Under the pieces are notes generated by a model. It worked only from the letters and a program-made list of their open reading frames with translations. It was not told where the DNA came from and searched no databases. The translations under genes and the position numbers were made by a program. From a gamma proteobacterium L18 (GTDB lineage Bacteria; Pseudomonadota; Gammaproteobacteria; Pseudomonadales; Pseudomonadaceae), in the NCBI GenBank assembly GCA_000497835.1, contig KI547167.1:85122-148878 (forward strand): a DNA stretch of 63,757 bases, in the 5' to 3' direction. Positions 21,122 through 30,724 of this stretch are shown one piece after another (within the stretch, counting starts at the first letter, position 1; every line of letters begins with the position of its first letter).

Positions 21122-22114
21122 CTACAACCCCGCCACCGGGGCGTCGTGCATTTTCTGCGCATCCAGGTACGGCAACACCGCCGCCAGCAACGGCGCCTTG
21201 AACGCCTCCTGGAATCGATGCGCCAACCCCGGTATCAAGCGCAATTCACTGCCGCGAATATGCGCCGCCAGATGCACCCCATGCATCACCGGCAACAACG
21301 GGTCCGCCGTGCCATGCACCACCAGCGTCGGCACCCGCAGGCTGTCGAGCAACGTCACGCGGCTGGGCTCGGCCAGGATCGCCAGGATCTGGCGTTTGAC
21401 GCCCTCGGGGTTGAACGCCCGGTCATAGGACAGCGCCGCCTGGTGCAACAGCACCTGCCGGTCATCCACCACGTCCGGGCTGCCCAGGGCGGCCAGCAGA
21501 TCGGCTTGCTGCTCGATCGCCACTTCACGGTTGGGCGCCCCGCGCCGCGCCAGCAGTTGCAGCAACGCCGGGCTGGGCATGGGCAGGCCGGGGTCACCGG
21601 AACTGCTCATGATCAGGGTCAGGCTCTCCACCCGCTGCGGCGCCATGGCCGCCATGTGCTGGGCGATCATGCCGCCCATGCTCGCGCCCAACAGGTGGAA
21701 GCGGCCAATGTGCAGGCTGTCCATCAGGCCCAGGCCGTCGCCGGCCATGTCGGTCAGGCTGTACGGCGCCGACACCGGCAGGCCGAGCTTGAAGCGCAGC
21801 ACCTCAAAGGTCAGGTTGGCACTGTCCGGCGCCTGTACCCAGCTGGACAGGCCGACATCGCGGTTGTCATAGCGGATGACGCGAAAACCCTGCTGACACA
21901 GCGCTACCACCACCTCGTCCGGCCAGTGGATCAATTGCCCACCCAGGCCCATGACCAGCAGCAGTGCCGGATCGCTGTCGCGCCCAATGCTTTGATACGC
22001 CAGGTTGACGTCCTTGAGCGGTGCATGTTGCACCGGGACATTCACGTCGCACGTCGAAGCCGCATAAGAAGACAGGCTGCACAGCAGTGCCGCCAGAAAA
22101 ACGATTGCCCGCAT
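21122..22114 (-). CDS. Secreted alpha/beta hydrolase
   Basis: Hydrolase of 330 residues with an N-terminal signal peptide (about 1-20, ending SSYA). The fold shows the nucleophile elbow GASMGG, the acid in HGTADPL and the histidine in GLAHRF. The strand LLLVMGLGGQ carries the oxyanion region. The domain resembles epoxide-hydrolase/haloperoxidase-type fold members, so an ester or lactone substrate in the periplasm is likely but not specified. ATG 22114 is the only start that puts the signal peptide in place. It converges on the sigma-54 activator gene, with 23 bases between the stops. Confidence 0.82.
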   Translation of the reverse strand: MRAIVFLAALLCSLSSYAASTCDVNVPVQHAPLKDVNLAYQSIGRDSDPALLLVMGLGGQLIHWPDEVVVALCQQGFRVIRYDNRDVGLSSWVQAPDSANLTFEVLRFKLGLPVSAPYSLTDMAGDGLGLMDSLHIGRFHLLGASMGGMIAQHMAAMAPQRVESLTLIMSSSGDPGLPMPSPALLQLLARRGAPNREVAIEQQADLLAALGSPDVVDDRQVLLHQAALSYDRAFNPEGVKRQILAILAEPSRVTLLDSLRVPTLVVHGTADPLLPVMHGVHLAAHIRGSELRLIPGLAHRFQEAFKAPLLAAVLPYLDAQKMHDAPVAGL

Positions 22115-22219
22115 GAAAAACACCAAAAACGCAGATCCCCAGTAGAGCGCGAGTTTGATGAACTTCAGGCGGGCGCGCTGCCACAGTTCAGTGACAGTTT
22201 GATGAACGTCGCCCAGCGG

Positions 22220-22891
22220 TCATCCGCTGGTGATCGGGCACGGGCGACCGACGGTGCGCAGGTCCGGCAGCAGGCCACCCAGGTCAGCCAGCCAGCGGGC
22301 GCCTACCAGCCACAGGTTGTCGCCGAAGCGACGGCGCGCCGGTTGCAATTGAGCCTGCACGGCGTCCAGCTCGCAGCTCCACAGGTCGCTGCCATCGCTG
22401 GCCACGCCCAGGGACAGCACCTTGTAGCTGGGCACACGGTCCAGCACCGCGGTGAGTTGCTCGGGGGCGCCCGCCAGGTCCACGTGCAGGCCATCCATCG
22501 GCAGGTGCGCGGCCAGGCCCAGATTGTCCTGCAGAGCACCGCCGTAGGTGGCCAGCAGTTTCTTCAGCGGCGAATACTGGAGGATGTGGTAGGCGCGTTC
22601 GAAGGCGCTTTTCCAGGCCTGGGGCAGTTCATGGGTAAGGATCGGCTCGTCGATCTGCACCCATTCCACGCCCAGACGGGCCAGGCGCTGGAAGATTTCG
22701 CCGTACACCGGCAACAGGATTTCGAGGCGCGACAATGCGCGTACGTCGGCGCCGTTGGCCTGGTCCAGCCACAGGTAGCTCAGTGGCCCCATCAGCACCG
22801 GCCTCGGCATTTCGCCACGCGCCAGGGTCTGTTCGACCTCGTCCAGCAGGCGTTGGGTGTAGAACGAAAGGTCGTGAGGGGTGGTGGCCAT
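22220..22891 (-). CDS. Stand-alone fragment of the MetE N-terminal domain (probable remnant)
   Basis: An open frame of 223 residues matches only the middle of the N-terminal half of cobalamin-independent methionine synthase: PVLMGPLSYLWL, VEWVQIDEPILT, AWKSAFERAYHILQYSPLK and GLHVDLAGAPEQ are clear. The first about 165 residues of MetE and the whole zinc-binding catalytic C-terminal domain are missing, so it cannot be a working methionine synthase. From about residue 180 the similarity fades. GGAGC lies 7 bases before ATG 22891. It is divergent from metR, as full metE usually is, and a MetR-type site lies between them. It is either a deletion remnant or a repurposed domain. Confidence 0.7.
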   Translation of the reverse strand: MATTPHDLSFYTQRLLDEVEQTLARGEMPRPVLMGPLSYLWLDQANGADVRALSRLEILLPVYGEIFQRLARLGVEWVQIDEPILTHELPQAWKSAFERAYHILQYSPLKKLLATYGGALQDNLGLAAHLPMDGLHVDLAGAPEQLTAVLDRVPSYKVLSLGVASDGSDLWSCELDAVQAQLQPARRRFGDNLWLVGARWLADLGGLLPDLRTVGRPCPITSG

Positions 22892-22940
22892 GGGGGTTGC
22901 TCCGGTTTCGATGGCGCTATTATCGACATCCGCTGCAACA

Positions 22941-22953
22941 TGAGACAAACTCA
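22941..22953. promoter_or_regulatory. MetR-type operator
   Basis: TGAG-ACAAA-CTCA is a perfect inverted repeat with a five-base spacer and fits the MetR pattern TGAA-N5-TTCA with one change per arm. It lies in the divergent region between metR and the MetE fragment. Confidence 0.65.
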
Positions 22954-22995
22954 ATATATTCGTGTTGATCACAAAGTTTGCTCATAGAGACCGTC

Positions 22996-23913
22996 ATGCT
23001 CGAGATCCGTCACCTGAAGACCCTGGCCGCCCTGCGCGAGGCTGACAGCCTGGTGGAAGCCGCCGAACGCCTGCACCTGACCCAGTCGGCGCTGTCGCAT
23101 CAGTTCAAGGAGCTGGAAGAACGCCTGGGCCTGCCGTTGTTCATGCGCAAAACCAAGCCCATCCGCTTCACCAGCGCCGGCCTGCGCCTGCTGCAACTGG
23201 CCGACGCCACCCTGCCGCTGCTGCGCGGGGCCGAGCGCGACATCGCGCGACTGGCCGGCGGCACCGCCGGGCGCCTGCACATGGCCATCGAATGCCACAG
23301 CTGCTTCCAGTGGCTGATGCCCACCATCGACCAGTTCCGTGATGCCTGGCCGGAAGTGGAGCTGGACCTGGCCTCGGGCTTCGCCTTCGCACCGCTGCCG
23401 GCCCTGGCCCGTGGCGACCTGGACCTGGTGGTGACCAGCGACCCGCTGGAGCTGCCGGGCATCACCTACGTGCCGCTGTTCACCTACGAAGCCATGCTGG
23501 CGGTGGCCAACCAGCACGCGCTGGCGAGCAAGCCGTACATCGTGCCCGATGACCTGATCAGCGAAACCCTGATCACCTACCCGGTGGAGCGCGACCGCCT
23601 GGACATCTTCACCCGTTTCCTTGAGCCGGCCGACGTGGAGCCTGCGCAAGTGCGCACCTCTGAGCTGACGGTGATGATGATGCAACTGGTGGCCAGCGGC
23701 CGTGGCGTGTGCGGCATGCCGCACTGGGCACTGCATGAGTACAGCTCGCGCGGGTATGTGAAGGGTAAGCGCCTGGGCGAGAAAGGCCTGTTCGCCACGC
23801 TGTACGCGGCGGTGCGTGCGGACATGCTGGATGCGCCGTACATGCGCGATTTCCTGCTGACGGCCAAGGACACCTCGTTCTCGACGCTGGATGGTGTGAG
23901 CGCAGTGCGCTGA
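22996..23913 (+). CDS. metR: LysR-type methionine biosynthesis regulator MetR
   Basis: LysR-family regulator of 305 residues. The HTH lies at about residues 18-40 (LVEAAERLHLTQSALSHQ), and the effector domain has the MetR hallmarks IECHSCFQWLMP and YPVERDRLDIF. It normally activates metE and met genes with homocysteine as co-effector. ATG 22996 is preferred over the upstream frame from 22,978 because MLEIRHLKTL matches the usual MetR start. It is intact, although its usual divergent partner metE is only a fragment here. Confidence 0.93.
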   Translation: MLEIRHLKTLAALREADSLVEAAERLHLTQSALSHQFKELEERLGLPLFMRKTKPIRFTSAGLRLLQLADATLPLLRGAERDIARLAGGTAGRLHMAIECHSCFQWLMPTIDQFRDAWPEVELDLASGFAFAPLPALARGDLDLVVTSDPLELPGITYVPLFTYEAMLAVANQHALASKPYIVPDDLISETLITYPVERDRLDIFTRFLEPADVEPAQVRTSELTVMMMQLVASGRGVCGMPHWALHEYSSRGYVKGKRLGEKGLFATLYAAVRADMLDAPYMRDFLLTAKDTSFSTLDGVSAVR

Positions 23914-23928
23914 TACCGCGTCGCCCCT

Positions 23929-24004
23929 ATCGCGAGCAAGCTTTGCTCCCACAGTGTTCATTTCATGCCGGTGTACTTCTGTGGAAGCAAAGCTTGCTCG
24001 CGAT
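23929..24004. repeat. REP-type inverted pair (family C)
   Basis: ATCGCGAGCAAGCTTTGCTC faces GAAGCAAAGCTTGCTCGCGAT between the converging metR and Nudix genes. A second pair lies at 35,292-35,361. Confidence 0.85.
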
Positions 24005-24024
24005 GAGGCCAGCTCAGTCAACCA

Positions 24025-24423
24025 TCAGAGTGCGGCATAGATCGGCAGGATATGGTCACGAGTCAGCGGCGCCAATTCCAGGTGCCCATGGCTATCACCC
24101 TCCACCCACACCGCCTCTTCGATCTCGGCCGCGATATTCACCGCTTCGGCGACATCCACCCGAAACAACTCGCACTTGACCTCGAAGCCCGGCTCATTCG
24201 CCGCTGGCGCACTGAACGCACCCAGGTACTGAGCCTGCGCGGGATCAATTCGCACGCCCAACTCCTCGTCCAGCTCGCGCGCCAAGGCATGCACCGGCTG
24301 CTCGCCCGGCTCGATCTTGCCGCCTGGCTGCATGAAGGCCAGGGTGTTGCGCTTGCGCACCAGCAGGGTCTTGCCATCGGGGCCGATCAGCAGGGCGGCG
24401 GCGATGTGGATGGTACGGTTCAT
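24025..24423 (-). CDS. Nudix hydrolase
   Basis: Small pyrophosphohydrolase of 132 residues. The Nudix box GX5EX7REUXEEXG fits exactly from Gly35 to Gly56, with Glu50, Glu53 and Glu54 as metal ligands. It cleaves a nucleoside diphosphate linked to another moiety; the exact substrate is not readable from the sequence. REP pairs flank it on both sides, and the Lhr helicase gene starts divergently. Confidence 0.88.
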   Translation of the reverse strand: MNRTIHIAAALLIGPDGKTLLVRKRNTLAFMQPGGKIEPGEQPVHALARELDEELGVRIDPAQAQYLGAFSAPAANEPGFEVKCELFRVDVAEAVNIAAEIEEAVWVEGDSHGHLELAPLTRDHILPIYAAL

Positions 24424-24455
24424 GGCAATCCCCCAAAAAGCGCGGAGTATACCGT

Positions 24456-24534
24456 TGTGGGACCGGGCGCAGCTCGGGAAACAGACGCCGCGGTGAATCG
24501 GCGGCCCCCTTCCCGAGCTTCGCCCGGTCCCACA
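24456..24534. repeat. REP-type inverted pair (family B)
   Basis: TGTGGGACCGGGCGCAGCTC faces GAGCTTCGCCCGGTCCCACA between the Nudix and lhr genes. Confidence 0.85.
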
Positions 24535-24577
24535 GGGAGACGTTGCAACTTGCGGCGGTGTGGGGCATCAATAGTGA

Positions 24578-27500
24578 ATGAACGGTTTCCACCCCGCCAC
24601 GCGCGCCTGGTTCCAGCACACCTTCCCGGCCGTCACCCCGGCCCAGGCCCGTGCCTGGCCGCTGATCAAGGCCGGTGAATCGCTGCTGGTGGCCGCGCCC
24701 ACCGGCTCGGGCAAGACCCTGACGGCGTTCCTGGCGGTGATCGATGACCTGATCCACCTGGGCAGCGACTTGCCCGAGCAGACCCTGGTGGTCTACGTCT
24801 CGCCCCTCAAGGCGCTGTCCAACGATATCCAGATCAACCTGCAACACCCGCTGGCCGGCATCAGCGCAGAGCTTGACGCCATGGGCCTGCCCCCGGTGCC
24901 GATCCGCACCGCCGTGCGCACCGGCGACACGCCGCAGAAAGAACGCGCGGCCATGCGCAAGCAGGCGCCGCACATTCTGGTCAGCACCCCGGAATCACTG
25001 TACGTGCTGCTGGGTTCGGCGTCCGGGCGCAAGATGCTGGGCAGCGTCACCACGGTGATCGTCGACGAGATCCACGCCGTGGCCGCCAGCAAGCGCGGCA
25101 GCCACCTGGCCTTGAGCCTGGAACGCCTGCAGGCGCTGTGCAAGGTGCCGTTGCGACGCATCGGCCTGTCGGCTACCCAGCAACCCATCGAGCGGGTGGC
25201 ACGCTTCCTGGTGGGCCACGCTCGGCCCTGCGCCATCGTCGACATCGGCCATGCCCGGCCGCGCGACCTGGCCATCGAGGTGCCGCCCGTGCCCCTCGGC
25301 GCCGTCATGGCCAATGATGTCTGGATGCTGGTCTACGACCGCCTGGCCGAATTGAGCCGGCAACATCGCACCACGCTGATCTTCGTCAACACCCGGCGCC
25401 TGGCCGAGCGCCTGGCCCGCCACCTCAGCGACCGCCTGGGCCGCGAGGCGGTGGCCGCGCACCACGGCAGCCTGGCCAAGGAACAGCGGCTGGACGCCGA
25501 GCAGCGCCTCAAGCGCGGCGATCTGCGGGTGCTGGTGGCCACGGCCTCGCTGGAGCTGGGCCTGGACATCGGTGACGTCGAACTGGTGTGCCAGATCGCC
25601 TCGCCGCGCTCGATTTCGGCCTTCCTGCAGCGGGTCGGCCGCTCTGGCCACCAGGTGGGCGGCACGCCCAAGGGCCGGCTGTTCGCCACCTCGCTGGACG
25701 ACCTGATCGAATGCACCGCCCTGCTGGACTGCGTACGTCGTGGCGAGCTGGACACCCTGCACATCCCCGTGGCGCCGCTGGATGTGCTGGCGCAACAGAT
25801 CATCGCCGAAGTCAGTTGCCAGGAGTGGCACGAGGACGCCCTGCTGGCCATGATGCGCCAGGCCATGCCGTACCAACACGTCGATCAGGCCCATTACCAG
25901 GCGCTGTTGGCCATGCTCGCCGAAGGCTACAGCGGCCGCCAGGGCGTGCGCGCCGCCTACCTGCACCGCGACGCCGTGAGCGGCACCCTGCGCGGTCGCC
26001 GGGGCGCGCAACTGACGGCGCTGACCAGCGGCGGCACCATCCCGGACAATGCCGATTACAGCGTGATCCTGGAGCCACAGGGCTTCAATGTGGGCAGTGT
26101 CAACGAGGACTTCGCGGTGGAAAGCATCGCCGGCGATATCTTCCAGCTGGGCAACACCTCGTACCGCATCATTCGCATCGAGACCGGCCGCGTGCGGGTC
26201 GAAGACGCCCAGGGCCAGCCACCGAATATTCCCTTCTGGCTGGGCGAAGCCCCCGGGCGCAGCGATGAATTGTCCTTCGCCGTGGCGCGCCTGCAAGGCC
26301 ATATCGATCAGCAGCTTGACCTGCATGATGGGCAACTGCCGCCGCTGGTGGCCGAGCTGCAAACCGAGCTGGGCCTGGGCACCGACAGTGCCGAGCAGCT
26401 GGCCGATTACCTGGCCCGCACCCGCAACGCCCTGGGCGCCTTGCCGTCGCGGGACACGTTGATCATGGAGCGTTTCTTCGACGAGTCCGGCGGCACGCAA
26501 CTGATCATCCACACGCCCTTCGGTAGCCGCGTCAACCGTGCCTGGGGCCTGGCCCTGCGCAAGCGCTTCTGCCGCACCTTCAATTTCGAATTGCAGGCGG
26601 CGGCCAGCGAGGACGCCATCGTGCTGTCGCTGTCCACCAGCCACAGCTTCGAACTGGACGAGGTGTGGCGCTACCTCAACAGCAACAGCGCCGAACACCT
26701 GCTGATCCAGGCCGTGCTCGACGCCCCGCTGTTCGGCGTGCGCTGGCGCTGGGCCACCGGCGTGGCCCTGGCCCTGCCGCGCTACACAGGCGGGCGCAAG
26801 GTAGCACCACAGGTGCAGCGGATGAAAAGCGAAGACCTGATCGCCACGGTGTTCCCTGACCAGATCGCCTGCCTGGAAAACATCGTCGGTGAACGCGAAA
26901 TTCCCGACCACCCGCTGGTGGAACAGACCCTCGACGACTGCCTGCACGAGGCCATGGACAGCGAGGCCTGGCTGGCGCTGTTGCGGCGCATGGAACAGGG
27001 CCAGGTGCGCCTGATCAGCCGTGATCTGCCCGCGCCTTCGCCGCTGGCCGCCGCCATCCTCAACGCCCGCCCCTACGCGTTCCTGGACGATGCGCCGCTG
27101 GAAGAACGGCGCACCCAGGCCGTTCTCAACCGCCGCTGGAGCGAGCCCCAGGCGGCCGACGACTTGGGCGCGCTAGACGACCAGGCCATCGAAGCGGTGG
27201 CCGCCGAAGCCTGGCCTGCGCCCCAGGGCGTGGATGAAATGCAGGAAGCGCTGATGCAACTGGCTGTGATCAACAGCCGCGAAGCCGGCAGCCACGCGCA
27301 GTGGCAGGGCTGGCTGCAGACCCTGGCGGCCAGTGGGCGGGCGACGCTGATGGACGTGGGCAATGGTCAGTTGCTGTGGCTGAGCGTGGAGCGGCTGACA
27401 CTGCTACAGGCGCTCTACCCGACGGCCGCCTGTGTGCCGCCGCTCAGCCCATTGCCCGGCCATGACACGGCATGGGAGACCGACGCCGCCTGCCAGGAAC

Positions 27501-28807
27501 TGCTGCGTGCCCGCCTGAGCGGTTTTGCGCCGCTGCGTCTGGGCGAAATTGCCGGCCCGCTGAATCTGCCACTGCCCAGGGTCGAGCAAGCCCTGGCCCA
27601 GTTGGAAGGCCAGGGCTATCTGCTGCGCGGCCAGTTCCGTCCCGGCGTGCGCGACAGCCAATGGTGCGAACGCCACCTGCTGGCGCGCATCCACCGCTAC
27701 ACCATCAAGCGGCTGCGGCGCGAGATCGAGCCGGTCAGCCTGCAGGACTTCATGCGTTTCCTGTTGCACTGGCAGCACCTGGACAGCGAAACACGCTTGC
27801 AGGGCCAGGGCGCCCTGGCGCAAATCCTCGATCAACTCGAGGGTTACAGCGCCCCTGCGGCCGCCTGGGAAAGCGACCTGCTGCCCGGCCGTCTGCGCGA
27901 CTACAGCGGGCAATGGCTGGACGACGCCTGCCGCACCGGCAAGACCTTGTGGACGCGCCTGGCCGCCAGCGGCAAGCCCTTGACCGCCACGCTGCGGGCC
28001 ACGCCCATCGTGCTGTTGCCCAGGGCGCGGGCCAACCTGTGGCGTGGTCTTTCGCCCGCCGTGGGCGTCGATGAGCTGTCGCCAAGGGGGCGCAAGGTGC
28101 ATGAGGTGCTGAGCCAACAGGGCGCCCTGTTTTTCGACGAGCTGAGCAGCGACGCCCACTTGCTGCGCACCGAGCTGGAAACCGCCCTGCAGGAGCTGGT
28201 GGCTGCCGGCCTGGTCAGCGCCGACAGTTTCGCCGGCCTGCGCGCGCTGATCACCCCCGCCAGCAAGCGCCAGGCCCGCAGCCCAAGGCGCGGACGTGGT
28301 TCGTTGATCGGCGGTATGGACGACGCCGGGCGCTGGGCCTTGCTGCGGCCGGCCACCGCGCAAGAGAGCGACCCGCTTGAAACAGTGGCCATGACATTAC
28401 TGCGCCGCTACGGCGTGGTGTTCTGGCGGCTGCTGGAACGCGAGGCCGACTGGTTGCCCAACTGGCGCGAACTGCTGCGCACCTATCACCGCCTGGAAGC
28501 CCGCGGCGAGGTGCGCGGTGGAAGGTTTGTCAGTGGCCTTGCGGGTGAGCAGTTTGCGCTGCCCGAGGCCATCCCGGTGCTGCGCGACGTGCGCAAGCGC
28601 GCAATGGATGGCGCGCTGGTGACTGTCAGCGCCAGCGACCCGTTGAACCTGGCCGGCACCCTGCTGCCCGGCGCCAAGGTACCGGCCCTCAGCGGCAACC
28701 GCCTGGTGCTGCGCGACGGCGTGCCGGTGGCCGCCGTCATTGCCGGCAAACCCGTCTACTGGGAGCCCGAGACCCCCGCCATCCGCCAGGCGCTGCTGCA
28801 CCTGTAG
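24578..28807 (+). CDS. lhr: Large helicase-related protein Lhr
   Basis: ATP-dependent DNA helicase of 1409 residues, superfamily 2. Motif I APTGSGKT is at residues 40-47, motif II DEIH follows in TVIVDEIHAV, and motif III (SAT) is in GLSATQQPI. Motif VI lies in the segment around QRVGRSGHQ. After the two RecA-like domains come the Lhr winged helix and beta-barrel, then a long C-terminal extension as in full-length Lhr. Lhr translocates 3' to 5' and unwinds RNA:DNA hybrids; a role in repair is inferred from work on relatives. ATG 24578 starts directly at the conserved N-terminus with a weak ribosome site. It is probably monocistronic. Confidence 0.93.
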   Translation: MNGFHPATRAWFQHTFPAVTPAQARAWPLIKAGESLLVAAPTGSGKTLTAFLAVIDDLIHLGSDLPEQTLVVYVSPLKALSNDIQINLQHPLAGISAELDAMGLPPVPIRTAVRTGDTPQKERAAMRKQAPHILVSTPESLYVLLGSASGRKMLGSVTTVIVDEIHAVAASKRGSHLALSLERLQALCKVPLRRIGLSATQQPIERVARFLVGHARPCAIVDIGHARPRDLAIEVPPVPLGAVMANDVWMLVYDRLAELSRQHRTTLIFVNTRRLAERLARHLSDRLGREAVAAHHGSLAKEQRLDAEQRLKRGDLRVLVATASLELGLDIGDVELVCQIASPRSISAFLQRVGRSGHQVGGTPKGRLFATSLDDLIECTALLDCVRRGELDTLHIPVAPLDVLAQQIIAEVSCQEWHEDALLAMMRQAMPYQHVDQAHYQALLAMLAEGYSGRQGVRAAYLHRDAVSGTLRGRRGAQLTALTSGGTIPDNADYSVILEPQGFNVGSVNEDFAVESIAGDIFQLGNTSYRIIRIETGRVRVEDAQGQPPNIPFWLGEAPGRSDELSFAVARLQGHIDQQLDLHDGQLPPLVAELQTELGLGTDSAEQLADYLARTRNALGALPSRDTLIMERFFDESGGTQLIIHTPFGSRVNRAWGLALRKRFCRTFNFELQAAASEDAIVLSLSTSHSFELDEVWRYLNSNSAEHLLIQAVLDAPLFGVRWRWATGVALALPRYTGGRKVAPQVQRMKSEDLIATVFPDQIACLENIVGEREIPDHPLVEQTLDDCLHEAMDSEAWLALLRRMEQGQVRLISRDLPAPSPLAAAILNARPYAFLDDAPLEERRTQAVLNRRWSEPQAADDLGALDDQAIEAVAAEAWPAPQGVDEMQEALMQLAVINSREAGSHAQWQGWLQTLAASGRATLMDVGNGQLLWLSVERLTLLQALYPTAACVPPLSPLPGHDTAWETDAACQELLRARLSGFAPLRLGEIAGPLNLPLPRVEQALAQLEGQGYLLRGQFRPGVRDSQWCERHLLARIHRYTIKRLRREIEPVSLQDFMRFLLHWQHLDSETRLQGQGALAQILDQLEGYSAPAAAWESDLLPGRLRDYSGQWLDDACRTGKTLWTRLAASGKPLTATLRATPIVLLPRARANLWRGLSPAVGVDELSPRGRKVHEVLSQQGALFFDELSSDAHLLRTELETALQELVAAGLVSADSFAGLRALITPASKRQARSPRRGRGSLIGGMDDAGRWALLRPATAQESDPLETVAMTLLRRYGVVFWRLLEREADWLPNWRELLRTYHRLEARGEVRGGRFVSGLAGEQFALPEAIPVLRDVRKRAMDGALVTVSASDPLNLAGTLLPGAKVPALSGNRLVLRDGVPVAAVIAGKPVYWEPETPAIRQALLHL

Positions 28808-28821
28808 CCGCCACTGCTTTT

Positions 28822-28908
28822 GTGGGAGCGGGTTCTACCCGCGAAAAGGGCACCGCTGACTTTCTGGCGCACCGCGGTGTGCCTTTCGCGGGTAGAACCC
28901 GCTCCCAC
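28822..28908. repeat. REP-type inverted pair (family A)
   Basis: GTGGGAGCGGGTTCTACCCG faces CGGGTAGAACCCGCTCCCAC directly after lhr. The arms carry the TTCTACCCG variant of the family. Confidence 0.85.
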
Positions 28909-29011
28909 GAGCAACAATCCCCCCTGACAGTGCCGGCTACAGGCACTTATGTCTAATACCAGCTACTTTTCACCAGGGTTACTGTCTTGCGCTTGTTACA
29001 GAGGATCCTGC

Positions 29012-30622
29012 ATGAGCCTGTCGCTATTAAGCCGTTACGCGTTCTTTGCCGCCTGCGTTGTCTTCACCCTCGCCTGCATGCCGTTCATGGACCACGACTG
29101 GCTATGGCCCTTCGCCTTCGCCGGTGCAGTGCTGAGCCTGATCGGCATCTTCGATTTGCTGCAGACACCCCACGCCGTGCGGCGCAACTACCCCATCCTG
29201 GGCAACATCCGCTACCTGGTGGAAGGCATTCGCCCGGAAATTCGCCAGTACCTGCTGGAGTCCGACAGCGACGCCCTGCCCTTCTCCCGGGCACAGCGTT
29301 CTCTGGTATACGCCCGGGCCAAAAACGAAACCGCCGACAAACCCTTCGGCACGCTGATCGACGTCTACCACCCCGGCTTCGAATTCATCGGCCACTCCAT
29401 GCGTCCCGCGCCACTGAGCGACCCGGCCAGCTTCCGGGTGATGATTGGCGGGCCGCAGTGCACCCAGCCCTATTCGGCCTCCATCTTCAACATCTCGGCC
29501 ATGAGCTTCGGCGCCCTCAGCGCCAACGCCATCCGCGCGCTGAACCACGGCGCCAAGCTGGGCAACTTCGCCCACGACACCGGCGAAGGCAGCATCAGCC
29601 CCTACCACCGCGAGCACGGCGGCGACCTGACCTGGGAGCTGGGCAGCGGCTATTTCGGCTGTCGCACCAGCAGCGGCCTGTTCGACCCGGAAAAATTCGC
29701 CGTGCAGGCCCGCGAGCCGCAAGTGCGCATGATCGAAATCAAGATGAGCCAGGGCGCCAAGCCAGGCCACGGCGGCATCCTGCCCAAGCACAAGGTCACC
29801 CGCGAAATCGCCGAGACCCGCGGGGTGATGATGGGCGAGGACTGCGTGTCACCGTCGCGCCACTCGGCGTTTTCCACGCCGCTGGAGATGATGCATTTCA
29901 TTGCGCAGTTGCGTGAGCTGTCCGGCGGCAAGCCAGTGGGCTTCAAGTTCTGCATGGGCCACCCGTGGGAGTTCATGGGCATTGCCAAGGCCATGCTGGA
30001 AACCGGCATCTTGCCGGACTTTATCGTGGTGGACGGCAAGGAGGGCGGTACCGGCGCTGCGCCCGTGGAGTTCACCGACCACATGGGCACGCCCATGCGC
30101 GAAGGCCTGCTGTTCGTGCACAACACCCTGGTGGGCATGAACCTGCGCGACAAGATCAAGCTGGGCGCCAGCGGCAAGCTGGTCAGCGCCTTCGACATCG
30201 CCAGCGTACTGGCCATCGGCGCCGACTGGGCCAACTCGGCACGCGGTTTCATGTTCGCCATCGGCTGCATCCAGTCGCAAAGCTGCCACACCAACAAATG
30301 CCCCACCGGCGTCGCCACCCAGGACCTGCTGCGCCAGCGCGCCCTGGTGGTGCCGGACAAGGCCCAGCGGGTGTTCAACTTCCACCACAACACGCTCAAG
30401 GCATTGGCCGAAATGCTGGCCGCCGCTGGGCTTGTGCACCCCTCGCAACTGGAGGCCAAGCACTTGGTACGGCGCATGTCGGCCACCGAGGTGAAGCTGT
30501 TTTCGCAGCTGCATGTGTTCCTCAAGCCCGGCGAATTGCTGACGGGCGAGGTCAGCGGCGAGTTCTACCAGCGCATGTGGGCCATGGCCCGCGCTGACAG
30601 CTTCGAGTCCAACCCCATCTGA
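29012..30622 (+). CDS. FMN-binding glutamate synthase-family protein, membrane-anchored
   Basis: Protein of 536 residues with two hydrophobic segments near the N-terminus (about 8-25 and 30-50), followed by the FMN-binding domain of glutamate synthase. Family marks are ISAMSFGALS, DTGEGSISPYH and GKEGGTGAAP. The Fe-S cluster cysteines Cys419, Cys425 and Cys430 fit the CX5CX4C spacing of the GltB [3Fe-4S] site. No glutaminase domain is present, so it is not a full GltB; the donor and acceptor are unknown. ATG 29012 has AGAGGAT upstream. The longer frame from 28,949 lacks a ribosome site. Confidence 0.88.
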   Translation: MSLSLLSRYAFFAACVVFTLACMPFMDHDWLWPFAFAGAVLSLIGIFDLLQTPHAVRRNYPILGNIRYLVEGIRPEIRQYLLESDSDALPFSRAQRSLVYARAKNETADKPFGTLIDVYHPGFEFIGHSMRPAPLSDPASFRVMIGGPQCTQPYSASIFNISAMSFGALSANAIRALNHGAKLGNFAHDTGEGSISPYHREHGGDLTWELGSGYFGCRTSSGLFDPEKFAVQAREPQVRMIEIKMSQGAKPGHGGILPKHKVTREIAETRGVMMGEDCVSPSRHSAFSTPLEMMHFIAQLRELSGGKPVGFKFCMGHPWEFMGIAKAMLETGILPDFIVVDGKEGGTGAAPVEFTDHMGTPMREGLLFVHNTLVGMNLRDKIKLGASGKLVSAFDIASVLAIGADWANSARGFMFAIGCIQSQSCHTNKCPTGVATQDLLRQRALVVPDKAQRVFNFHHNTLKALAEMLAAAGLVHPSQLEAKHLVRRMSATEVKLFSQLHVFLKPGELLTGEVSGEFYQRMWAMARADSFESNPI

Positions 30623-30628
30623 CCGATG

Positions 30629-30693
30629 GGGGAGCTGGCTTGCCAGCGAGTTGTCAGGGAGCCATAAAAGCTCGCTGGCAAGCCAGCTCCCAC
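30629..30693. repeat. REP-type inverted pair (family F)
   Basis: GGGAGCTGGCTTGCCAGCGAG faces CTCGCTGGCAAGCCAGCTCC between the glutamate synthase-like gene and yheU. No second pair of this family is seen in the window. Confidence 0.8.
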
Positions 30694-30724
30694 AGTAAGA
30701 TGCGCAACATTTTGCGAGGCCGCC

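Noticed and set aside
24995..26947. A 650-residue open frame opposite lhr
   Set aside because: It arises from the high GC and codon bias of the Lhr gene, whose motifs are unambiguous on the plus strand.
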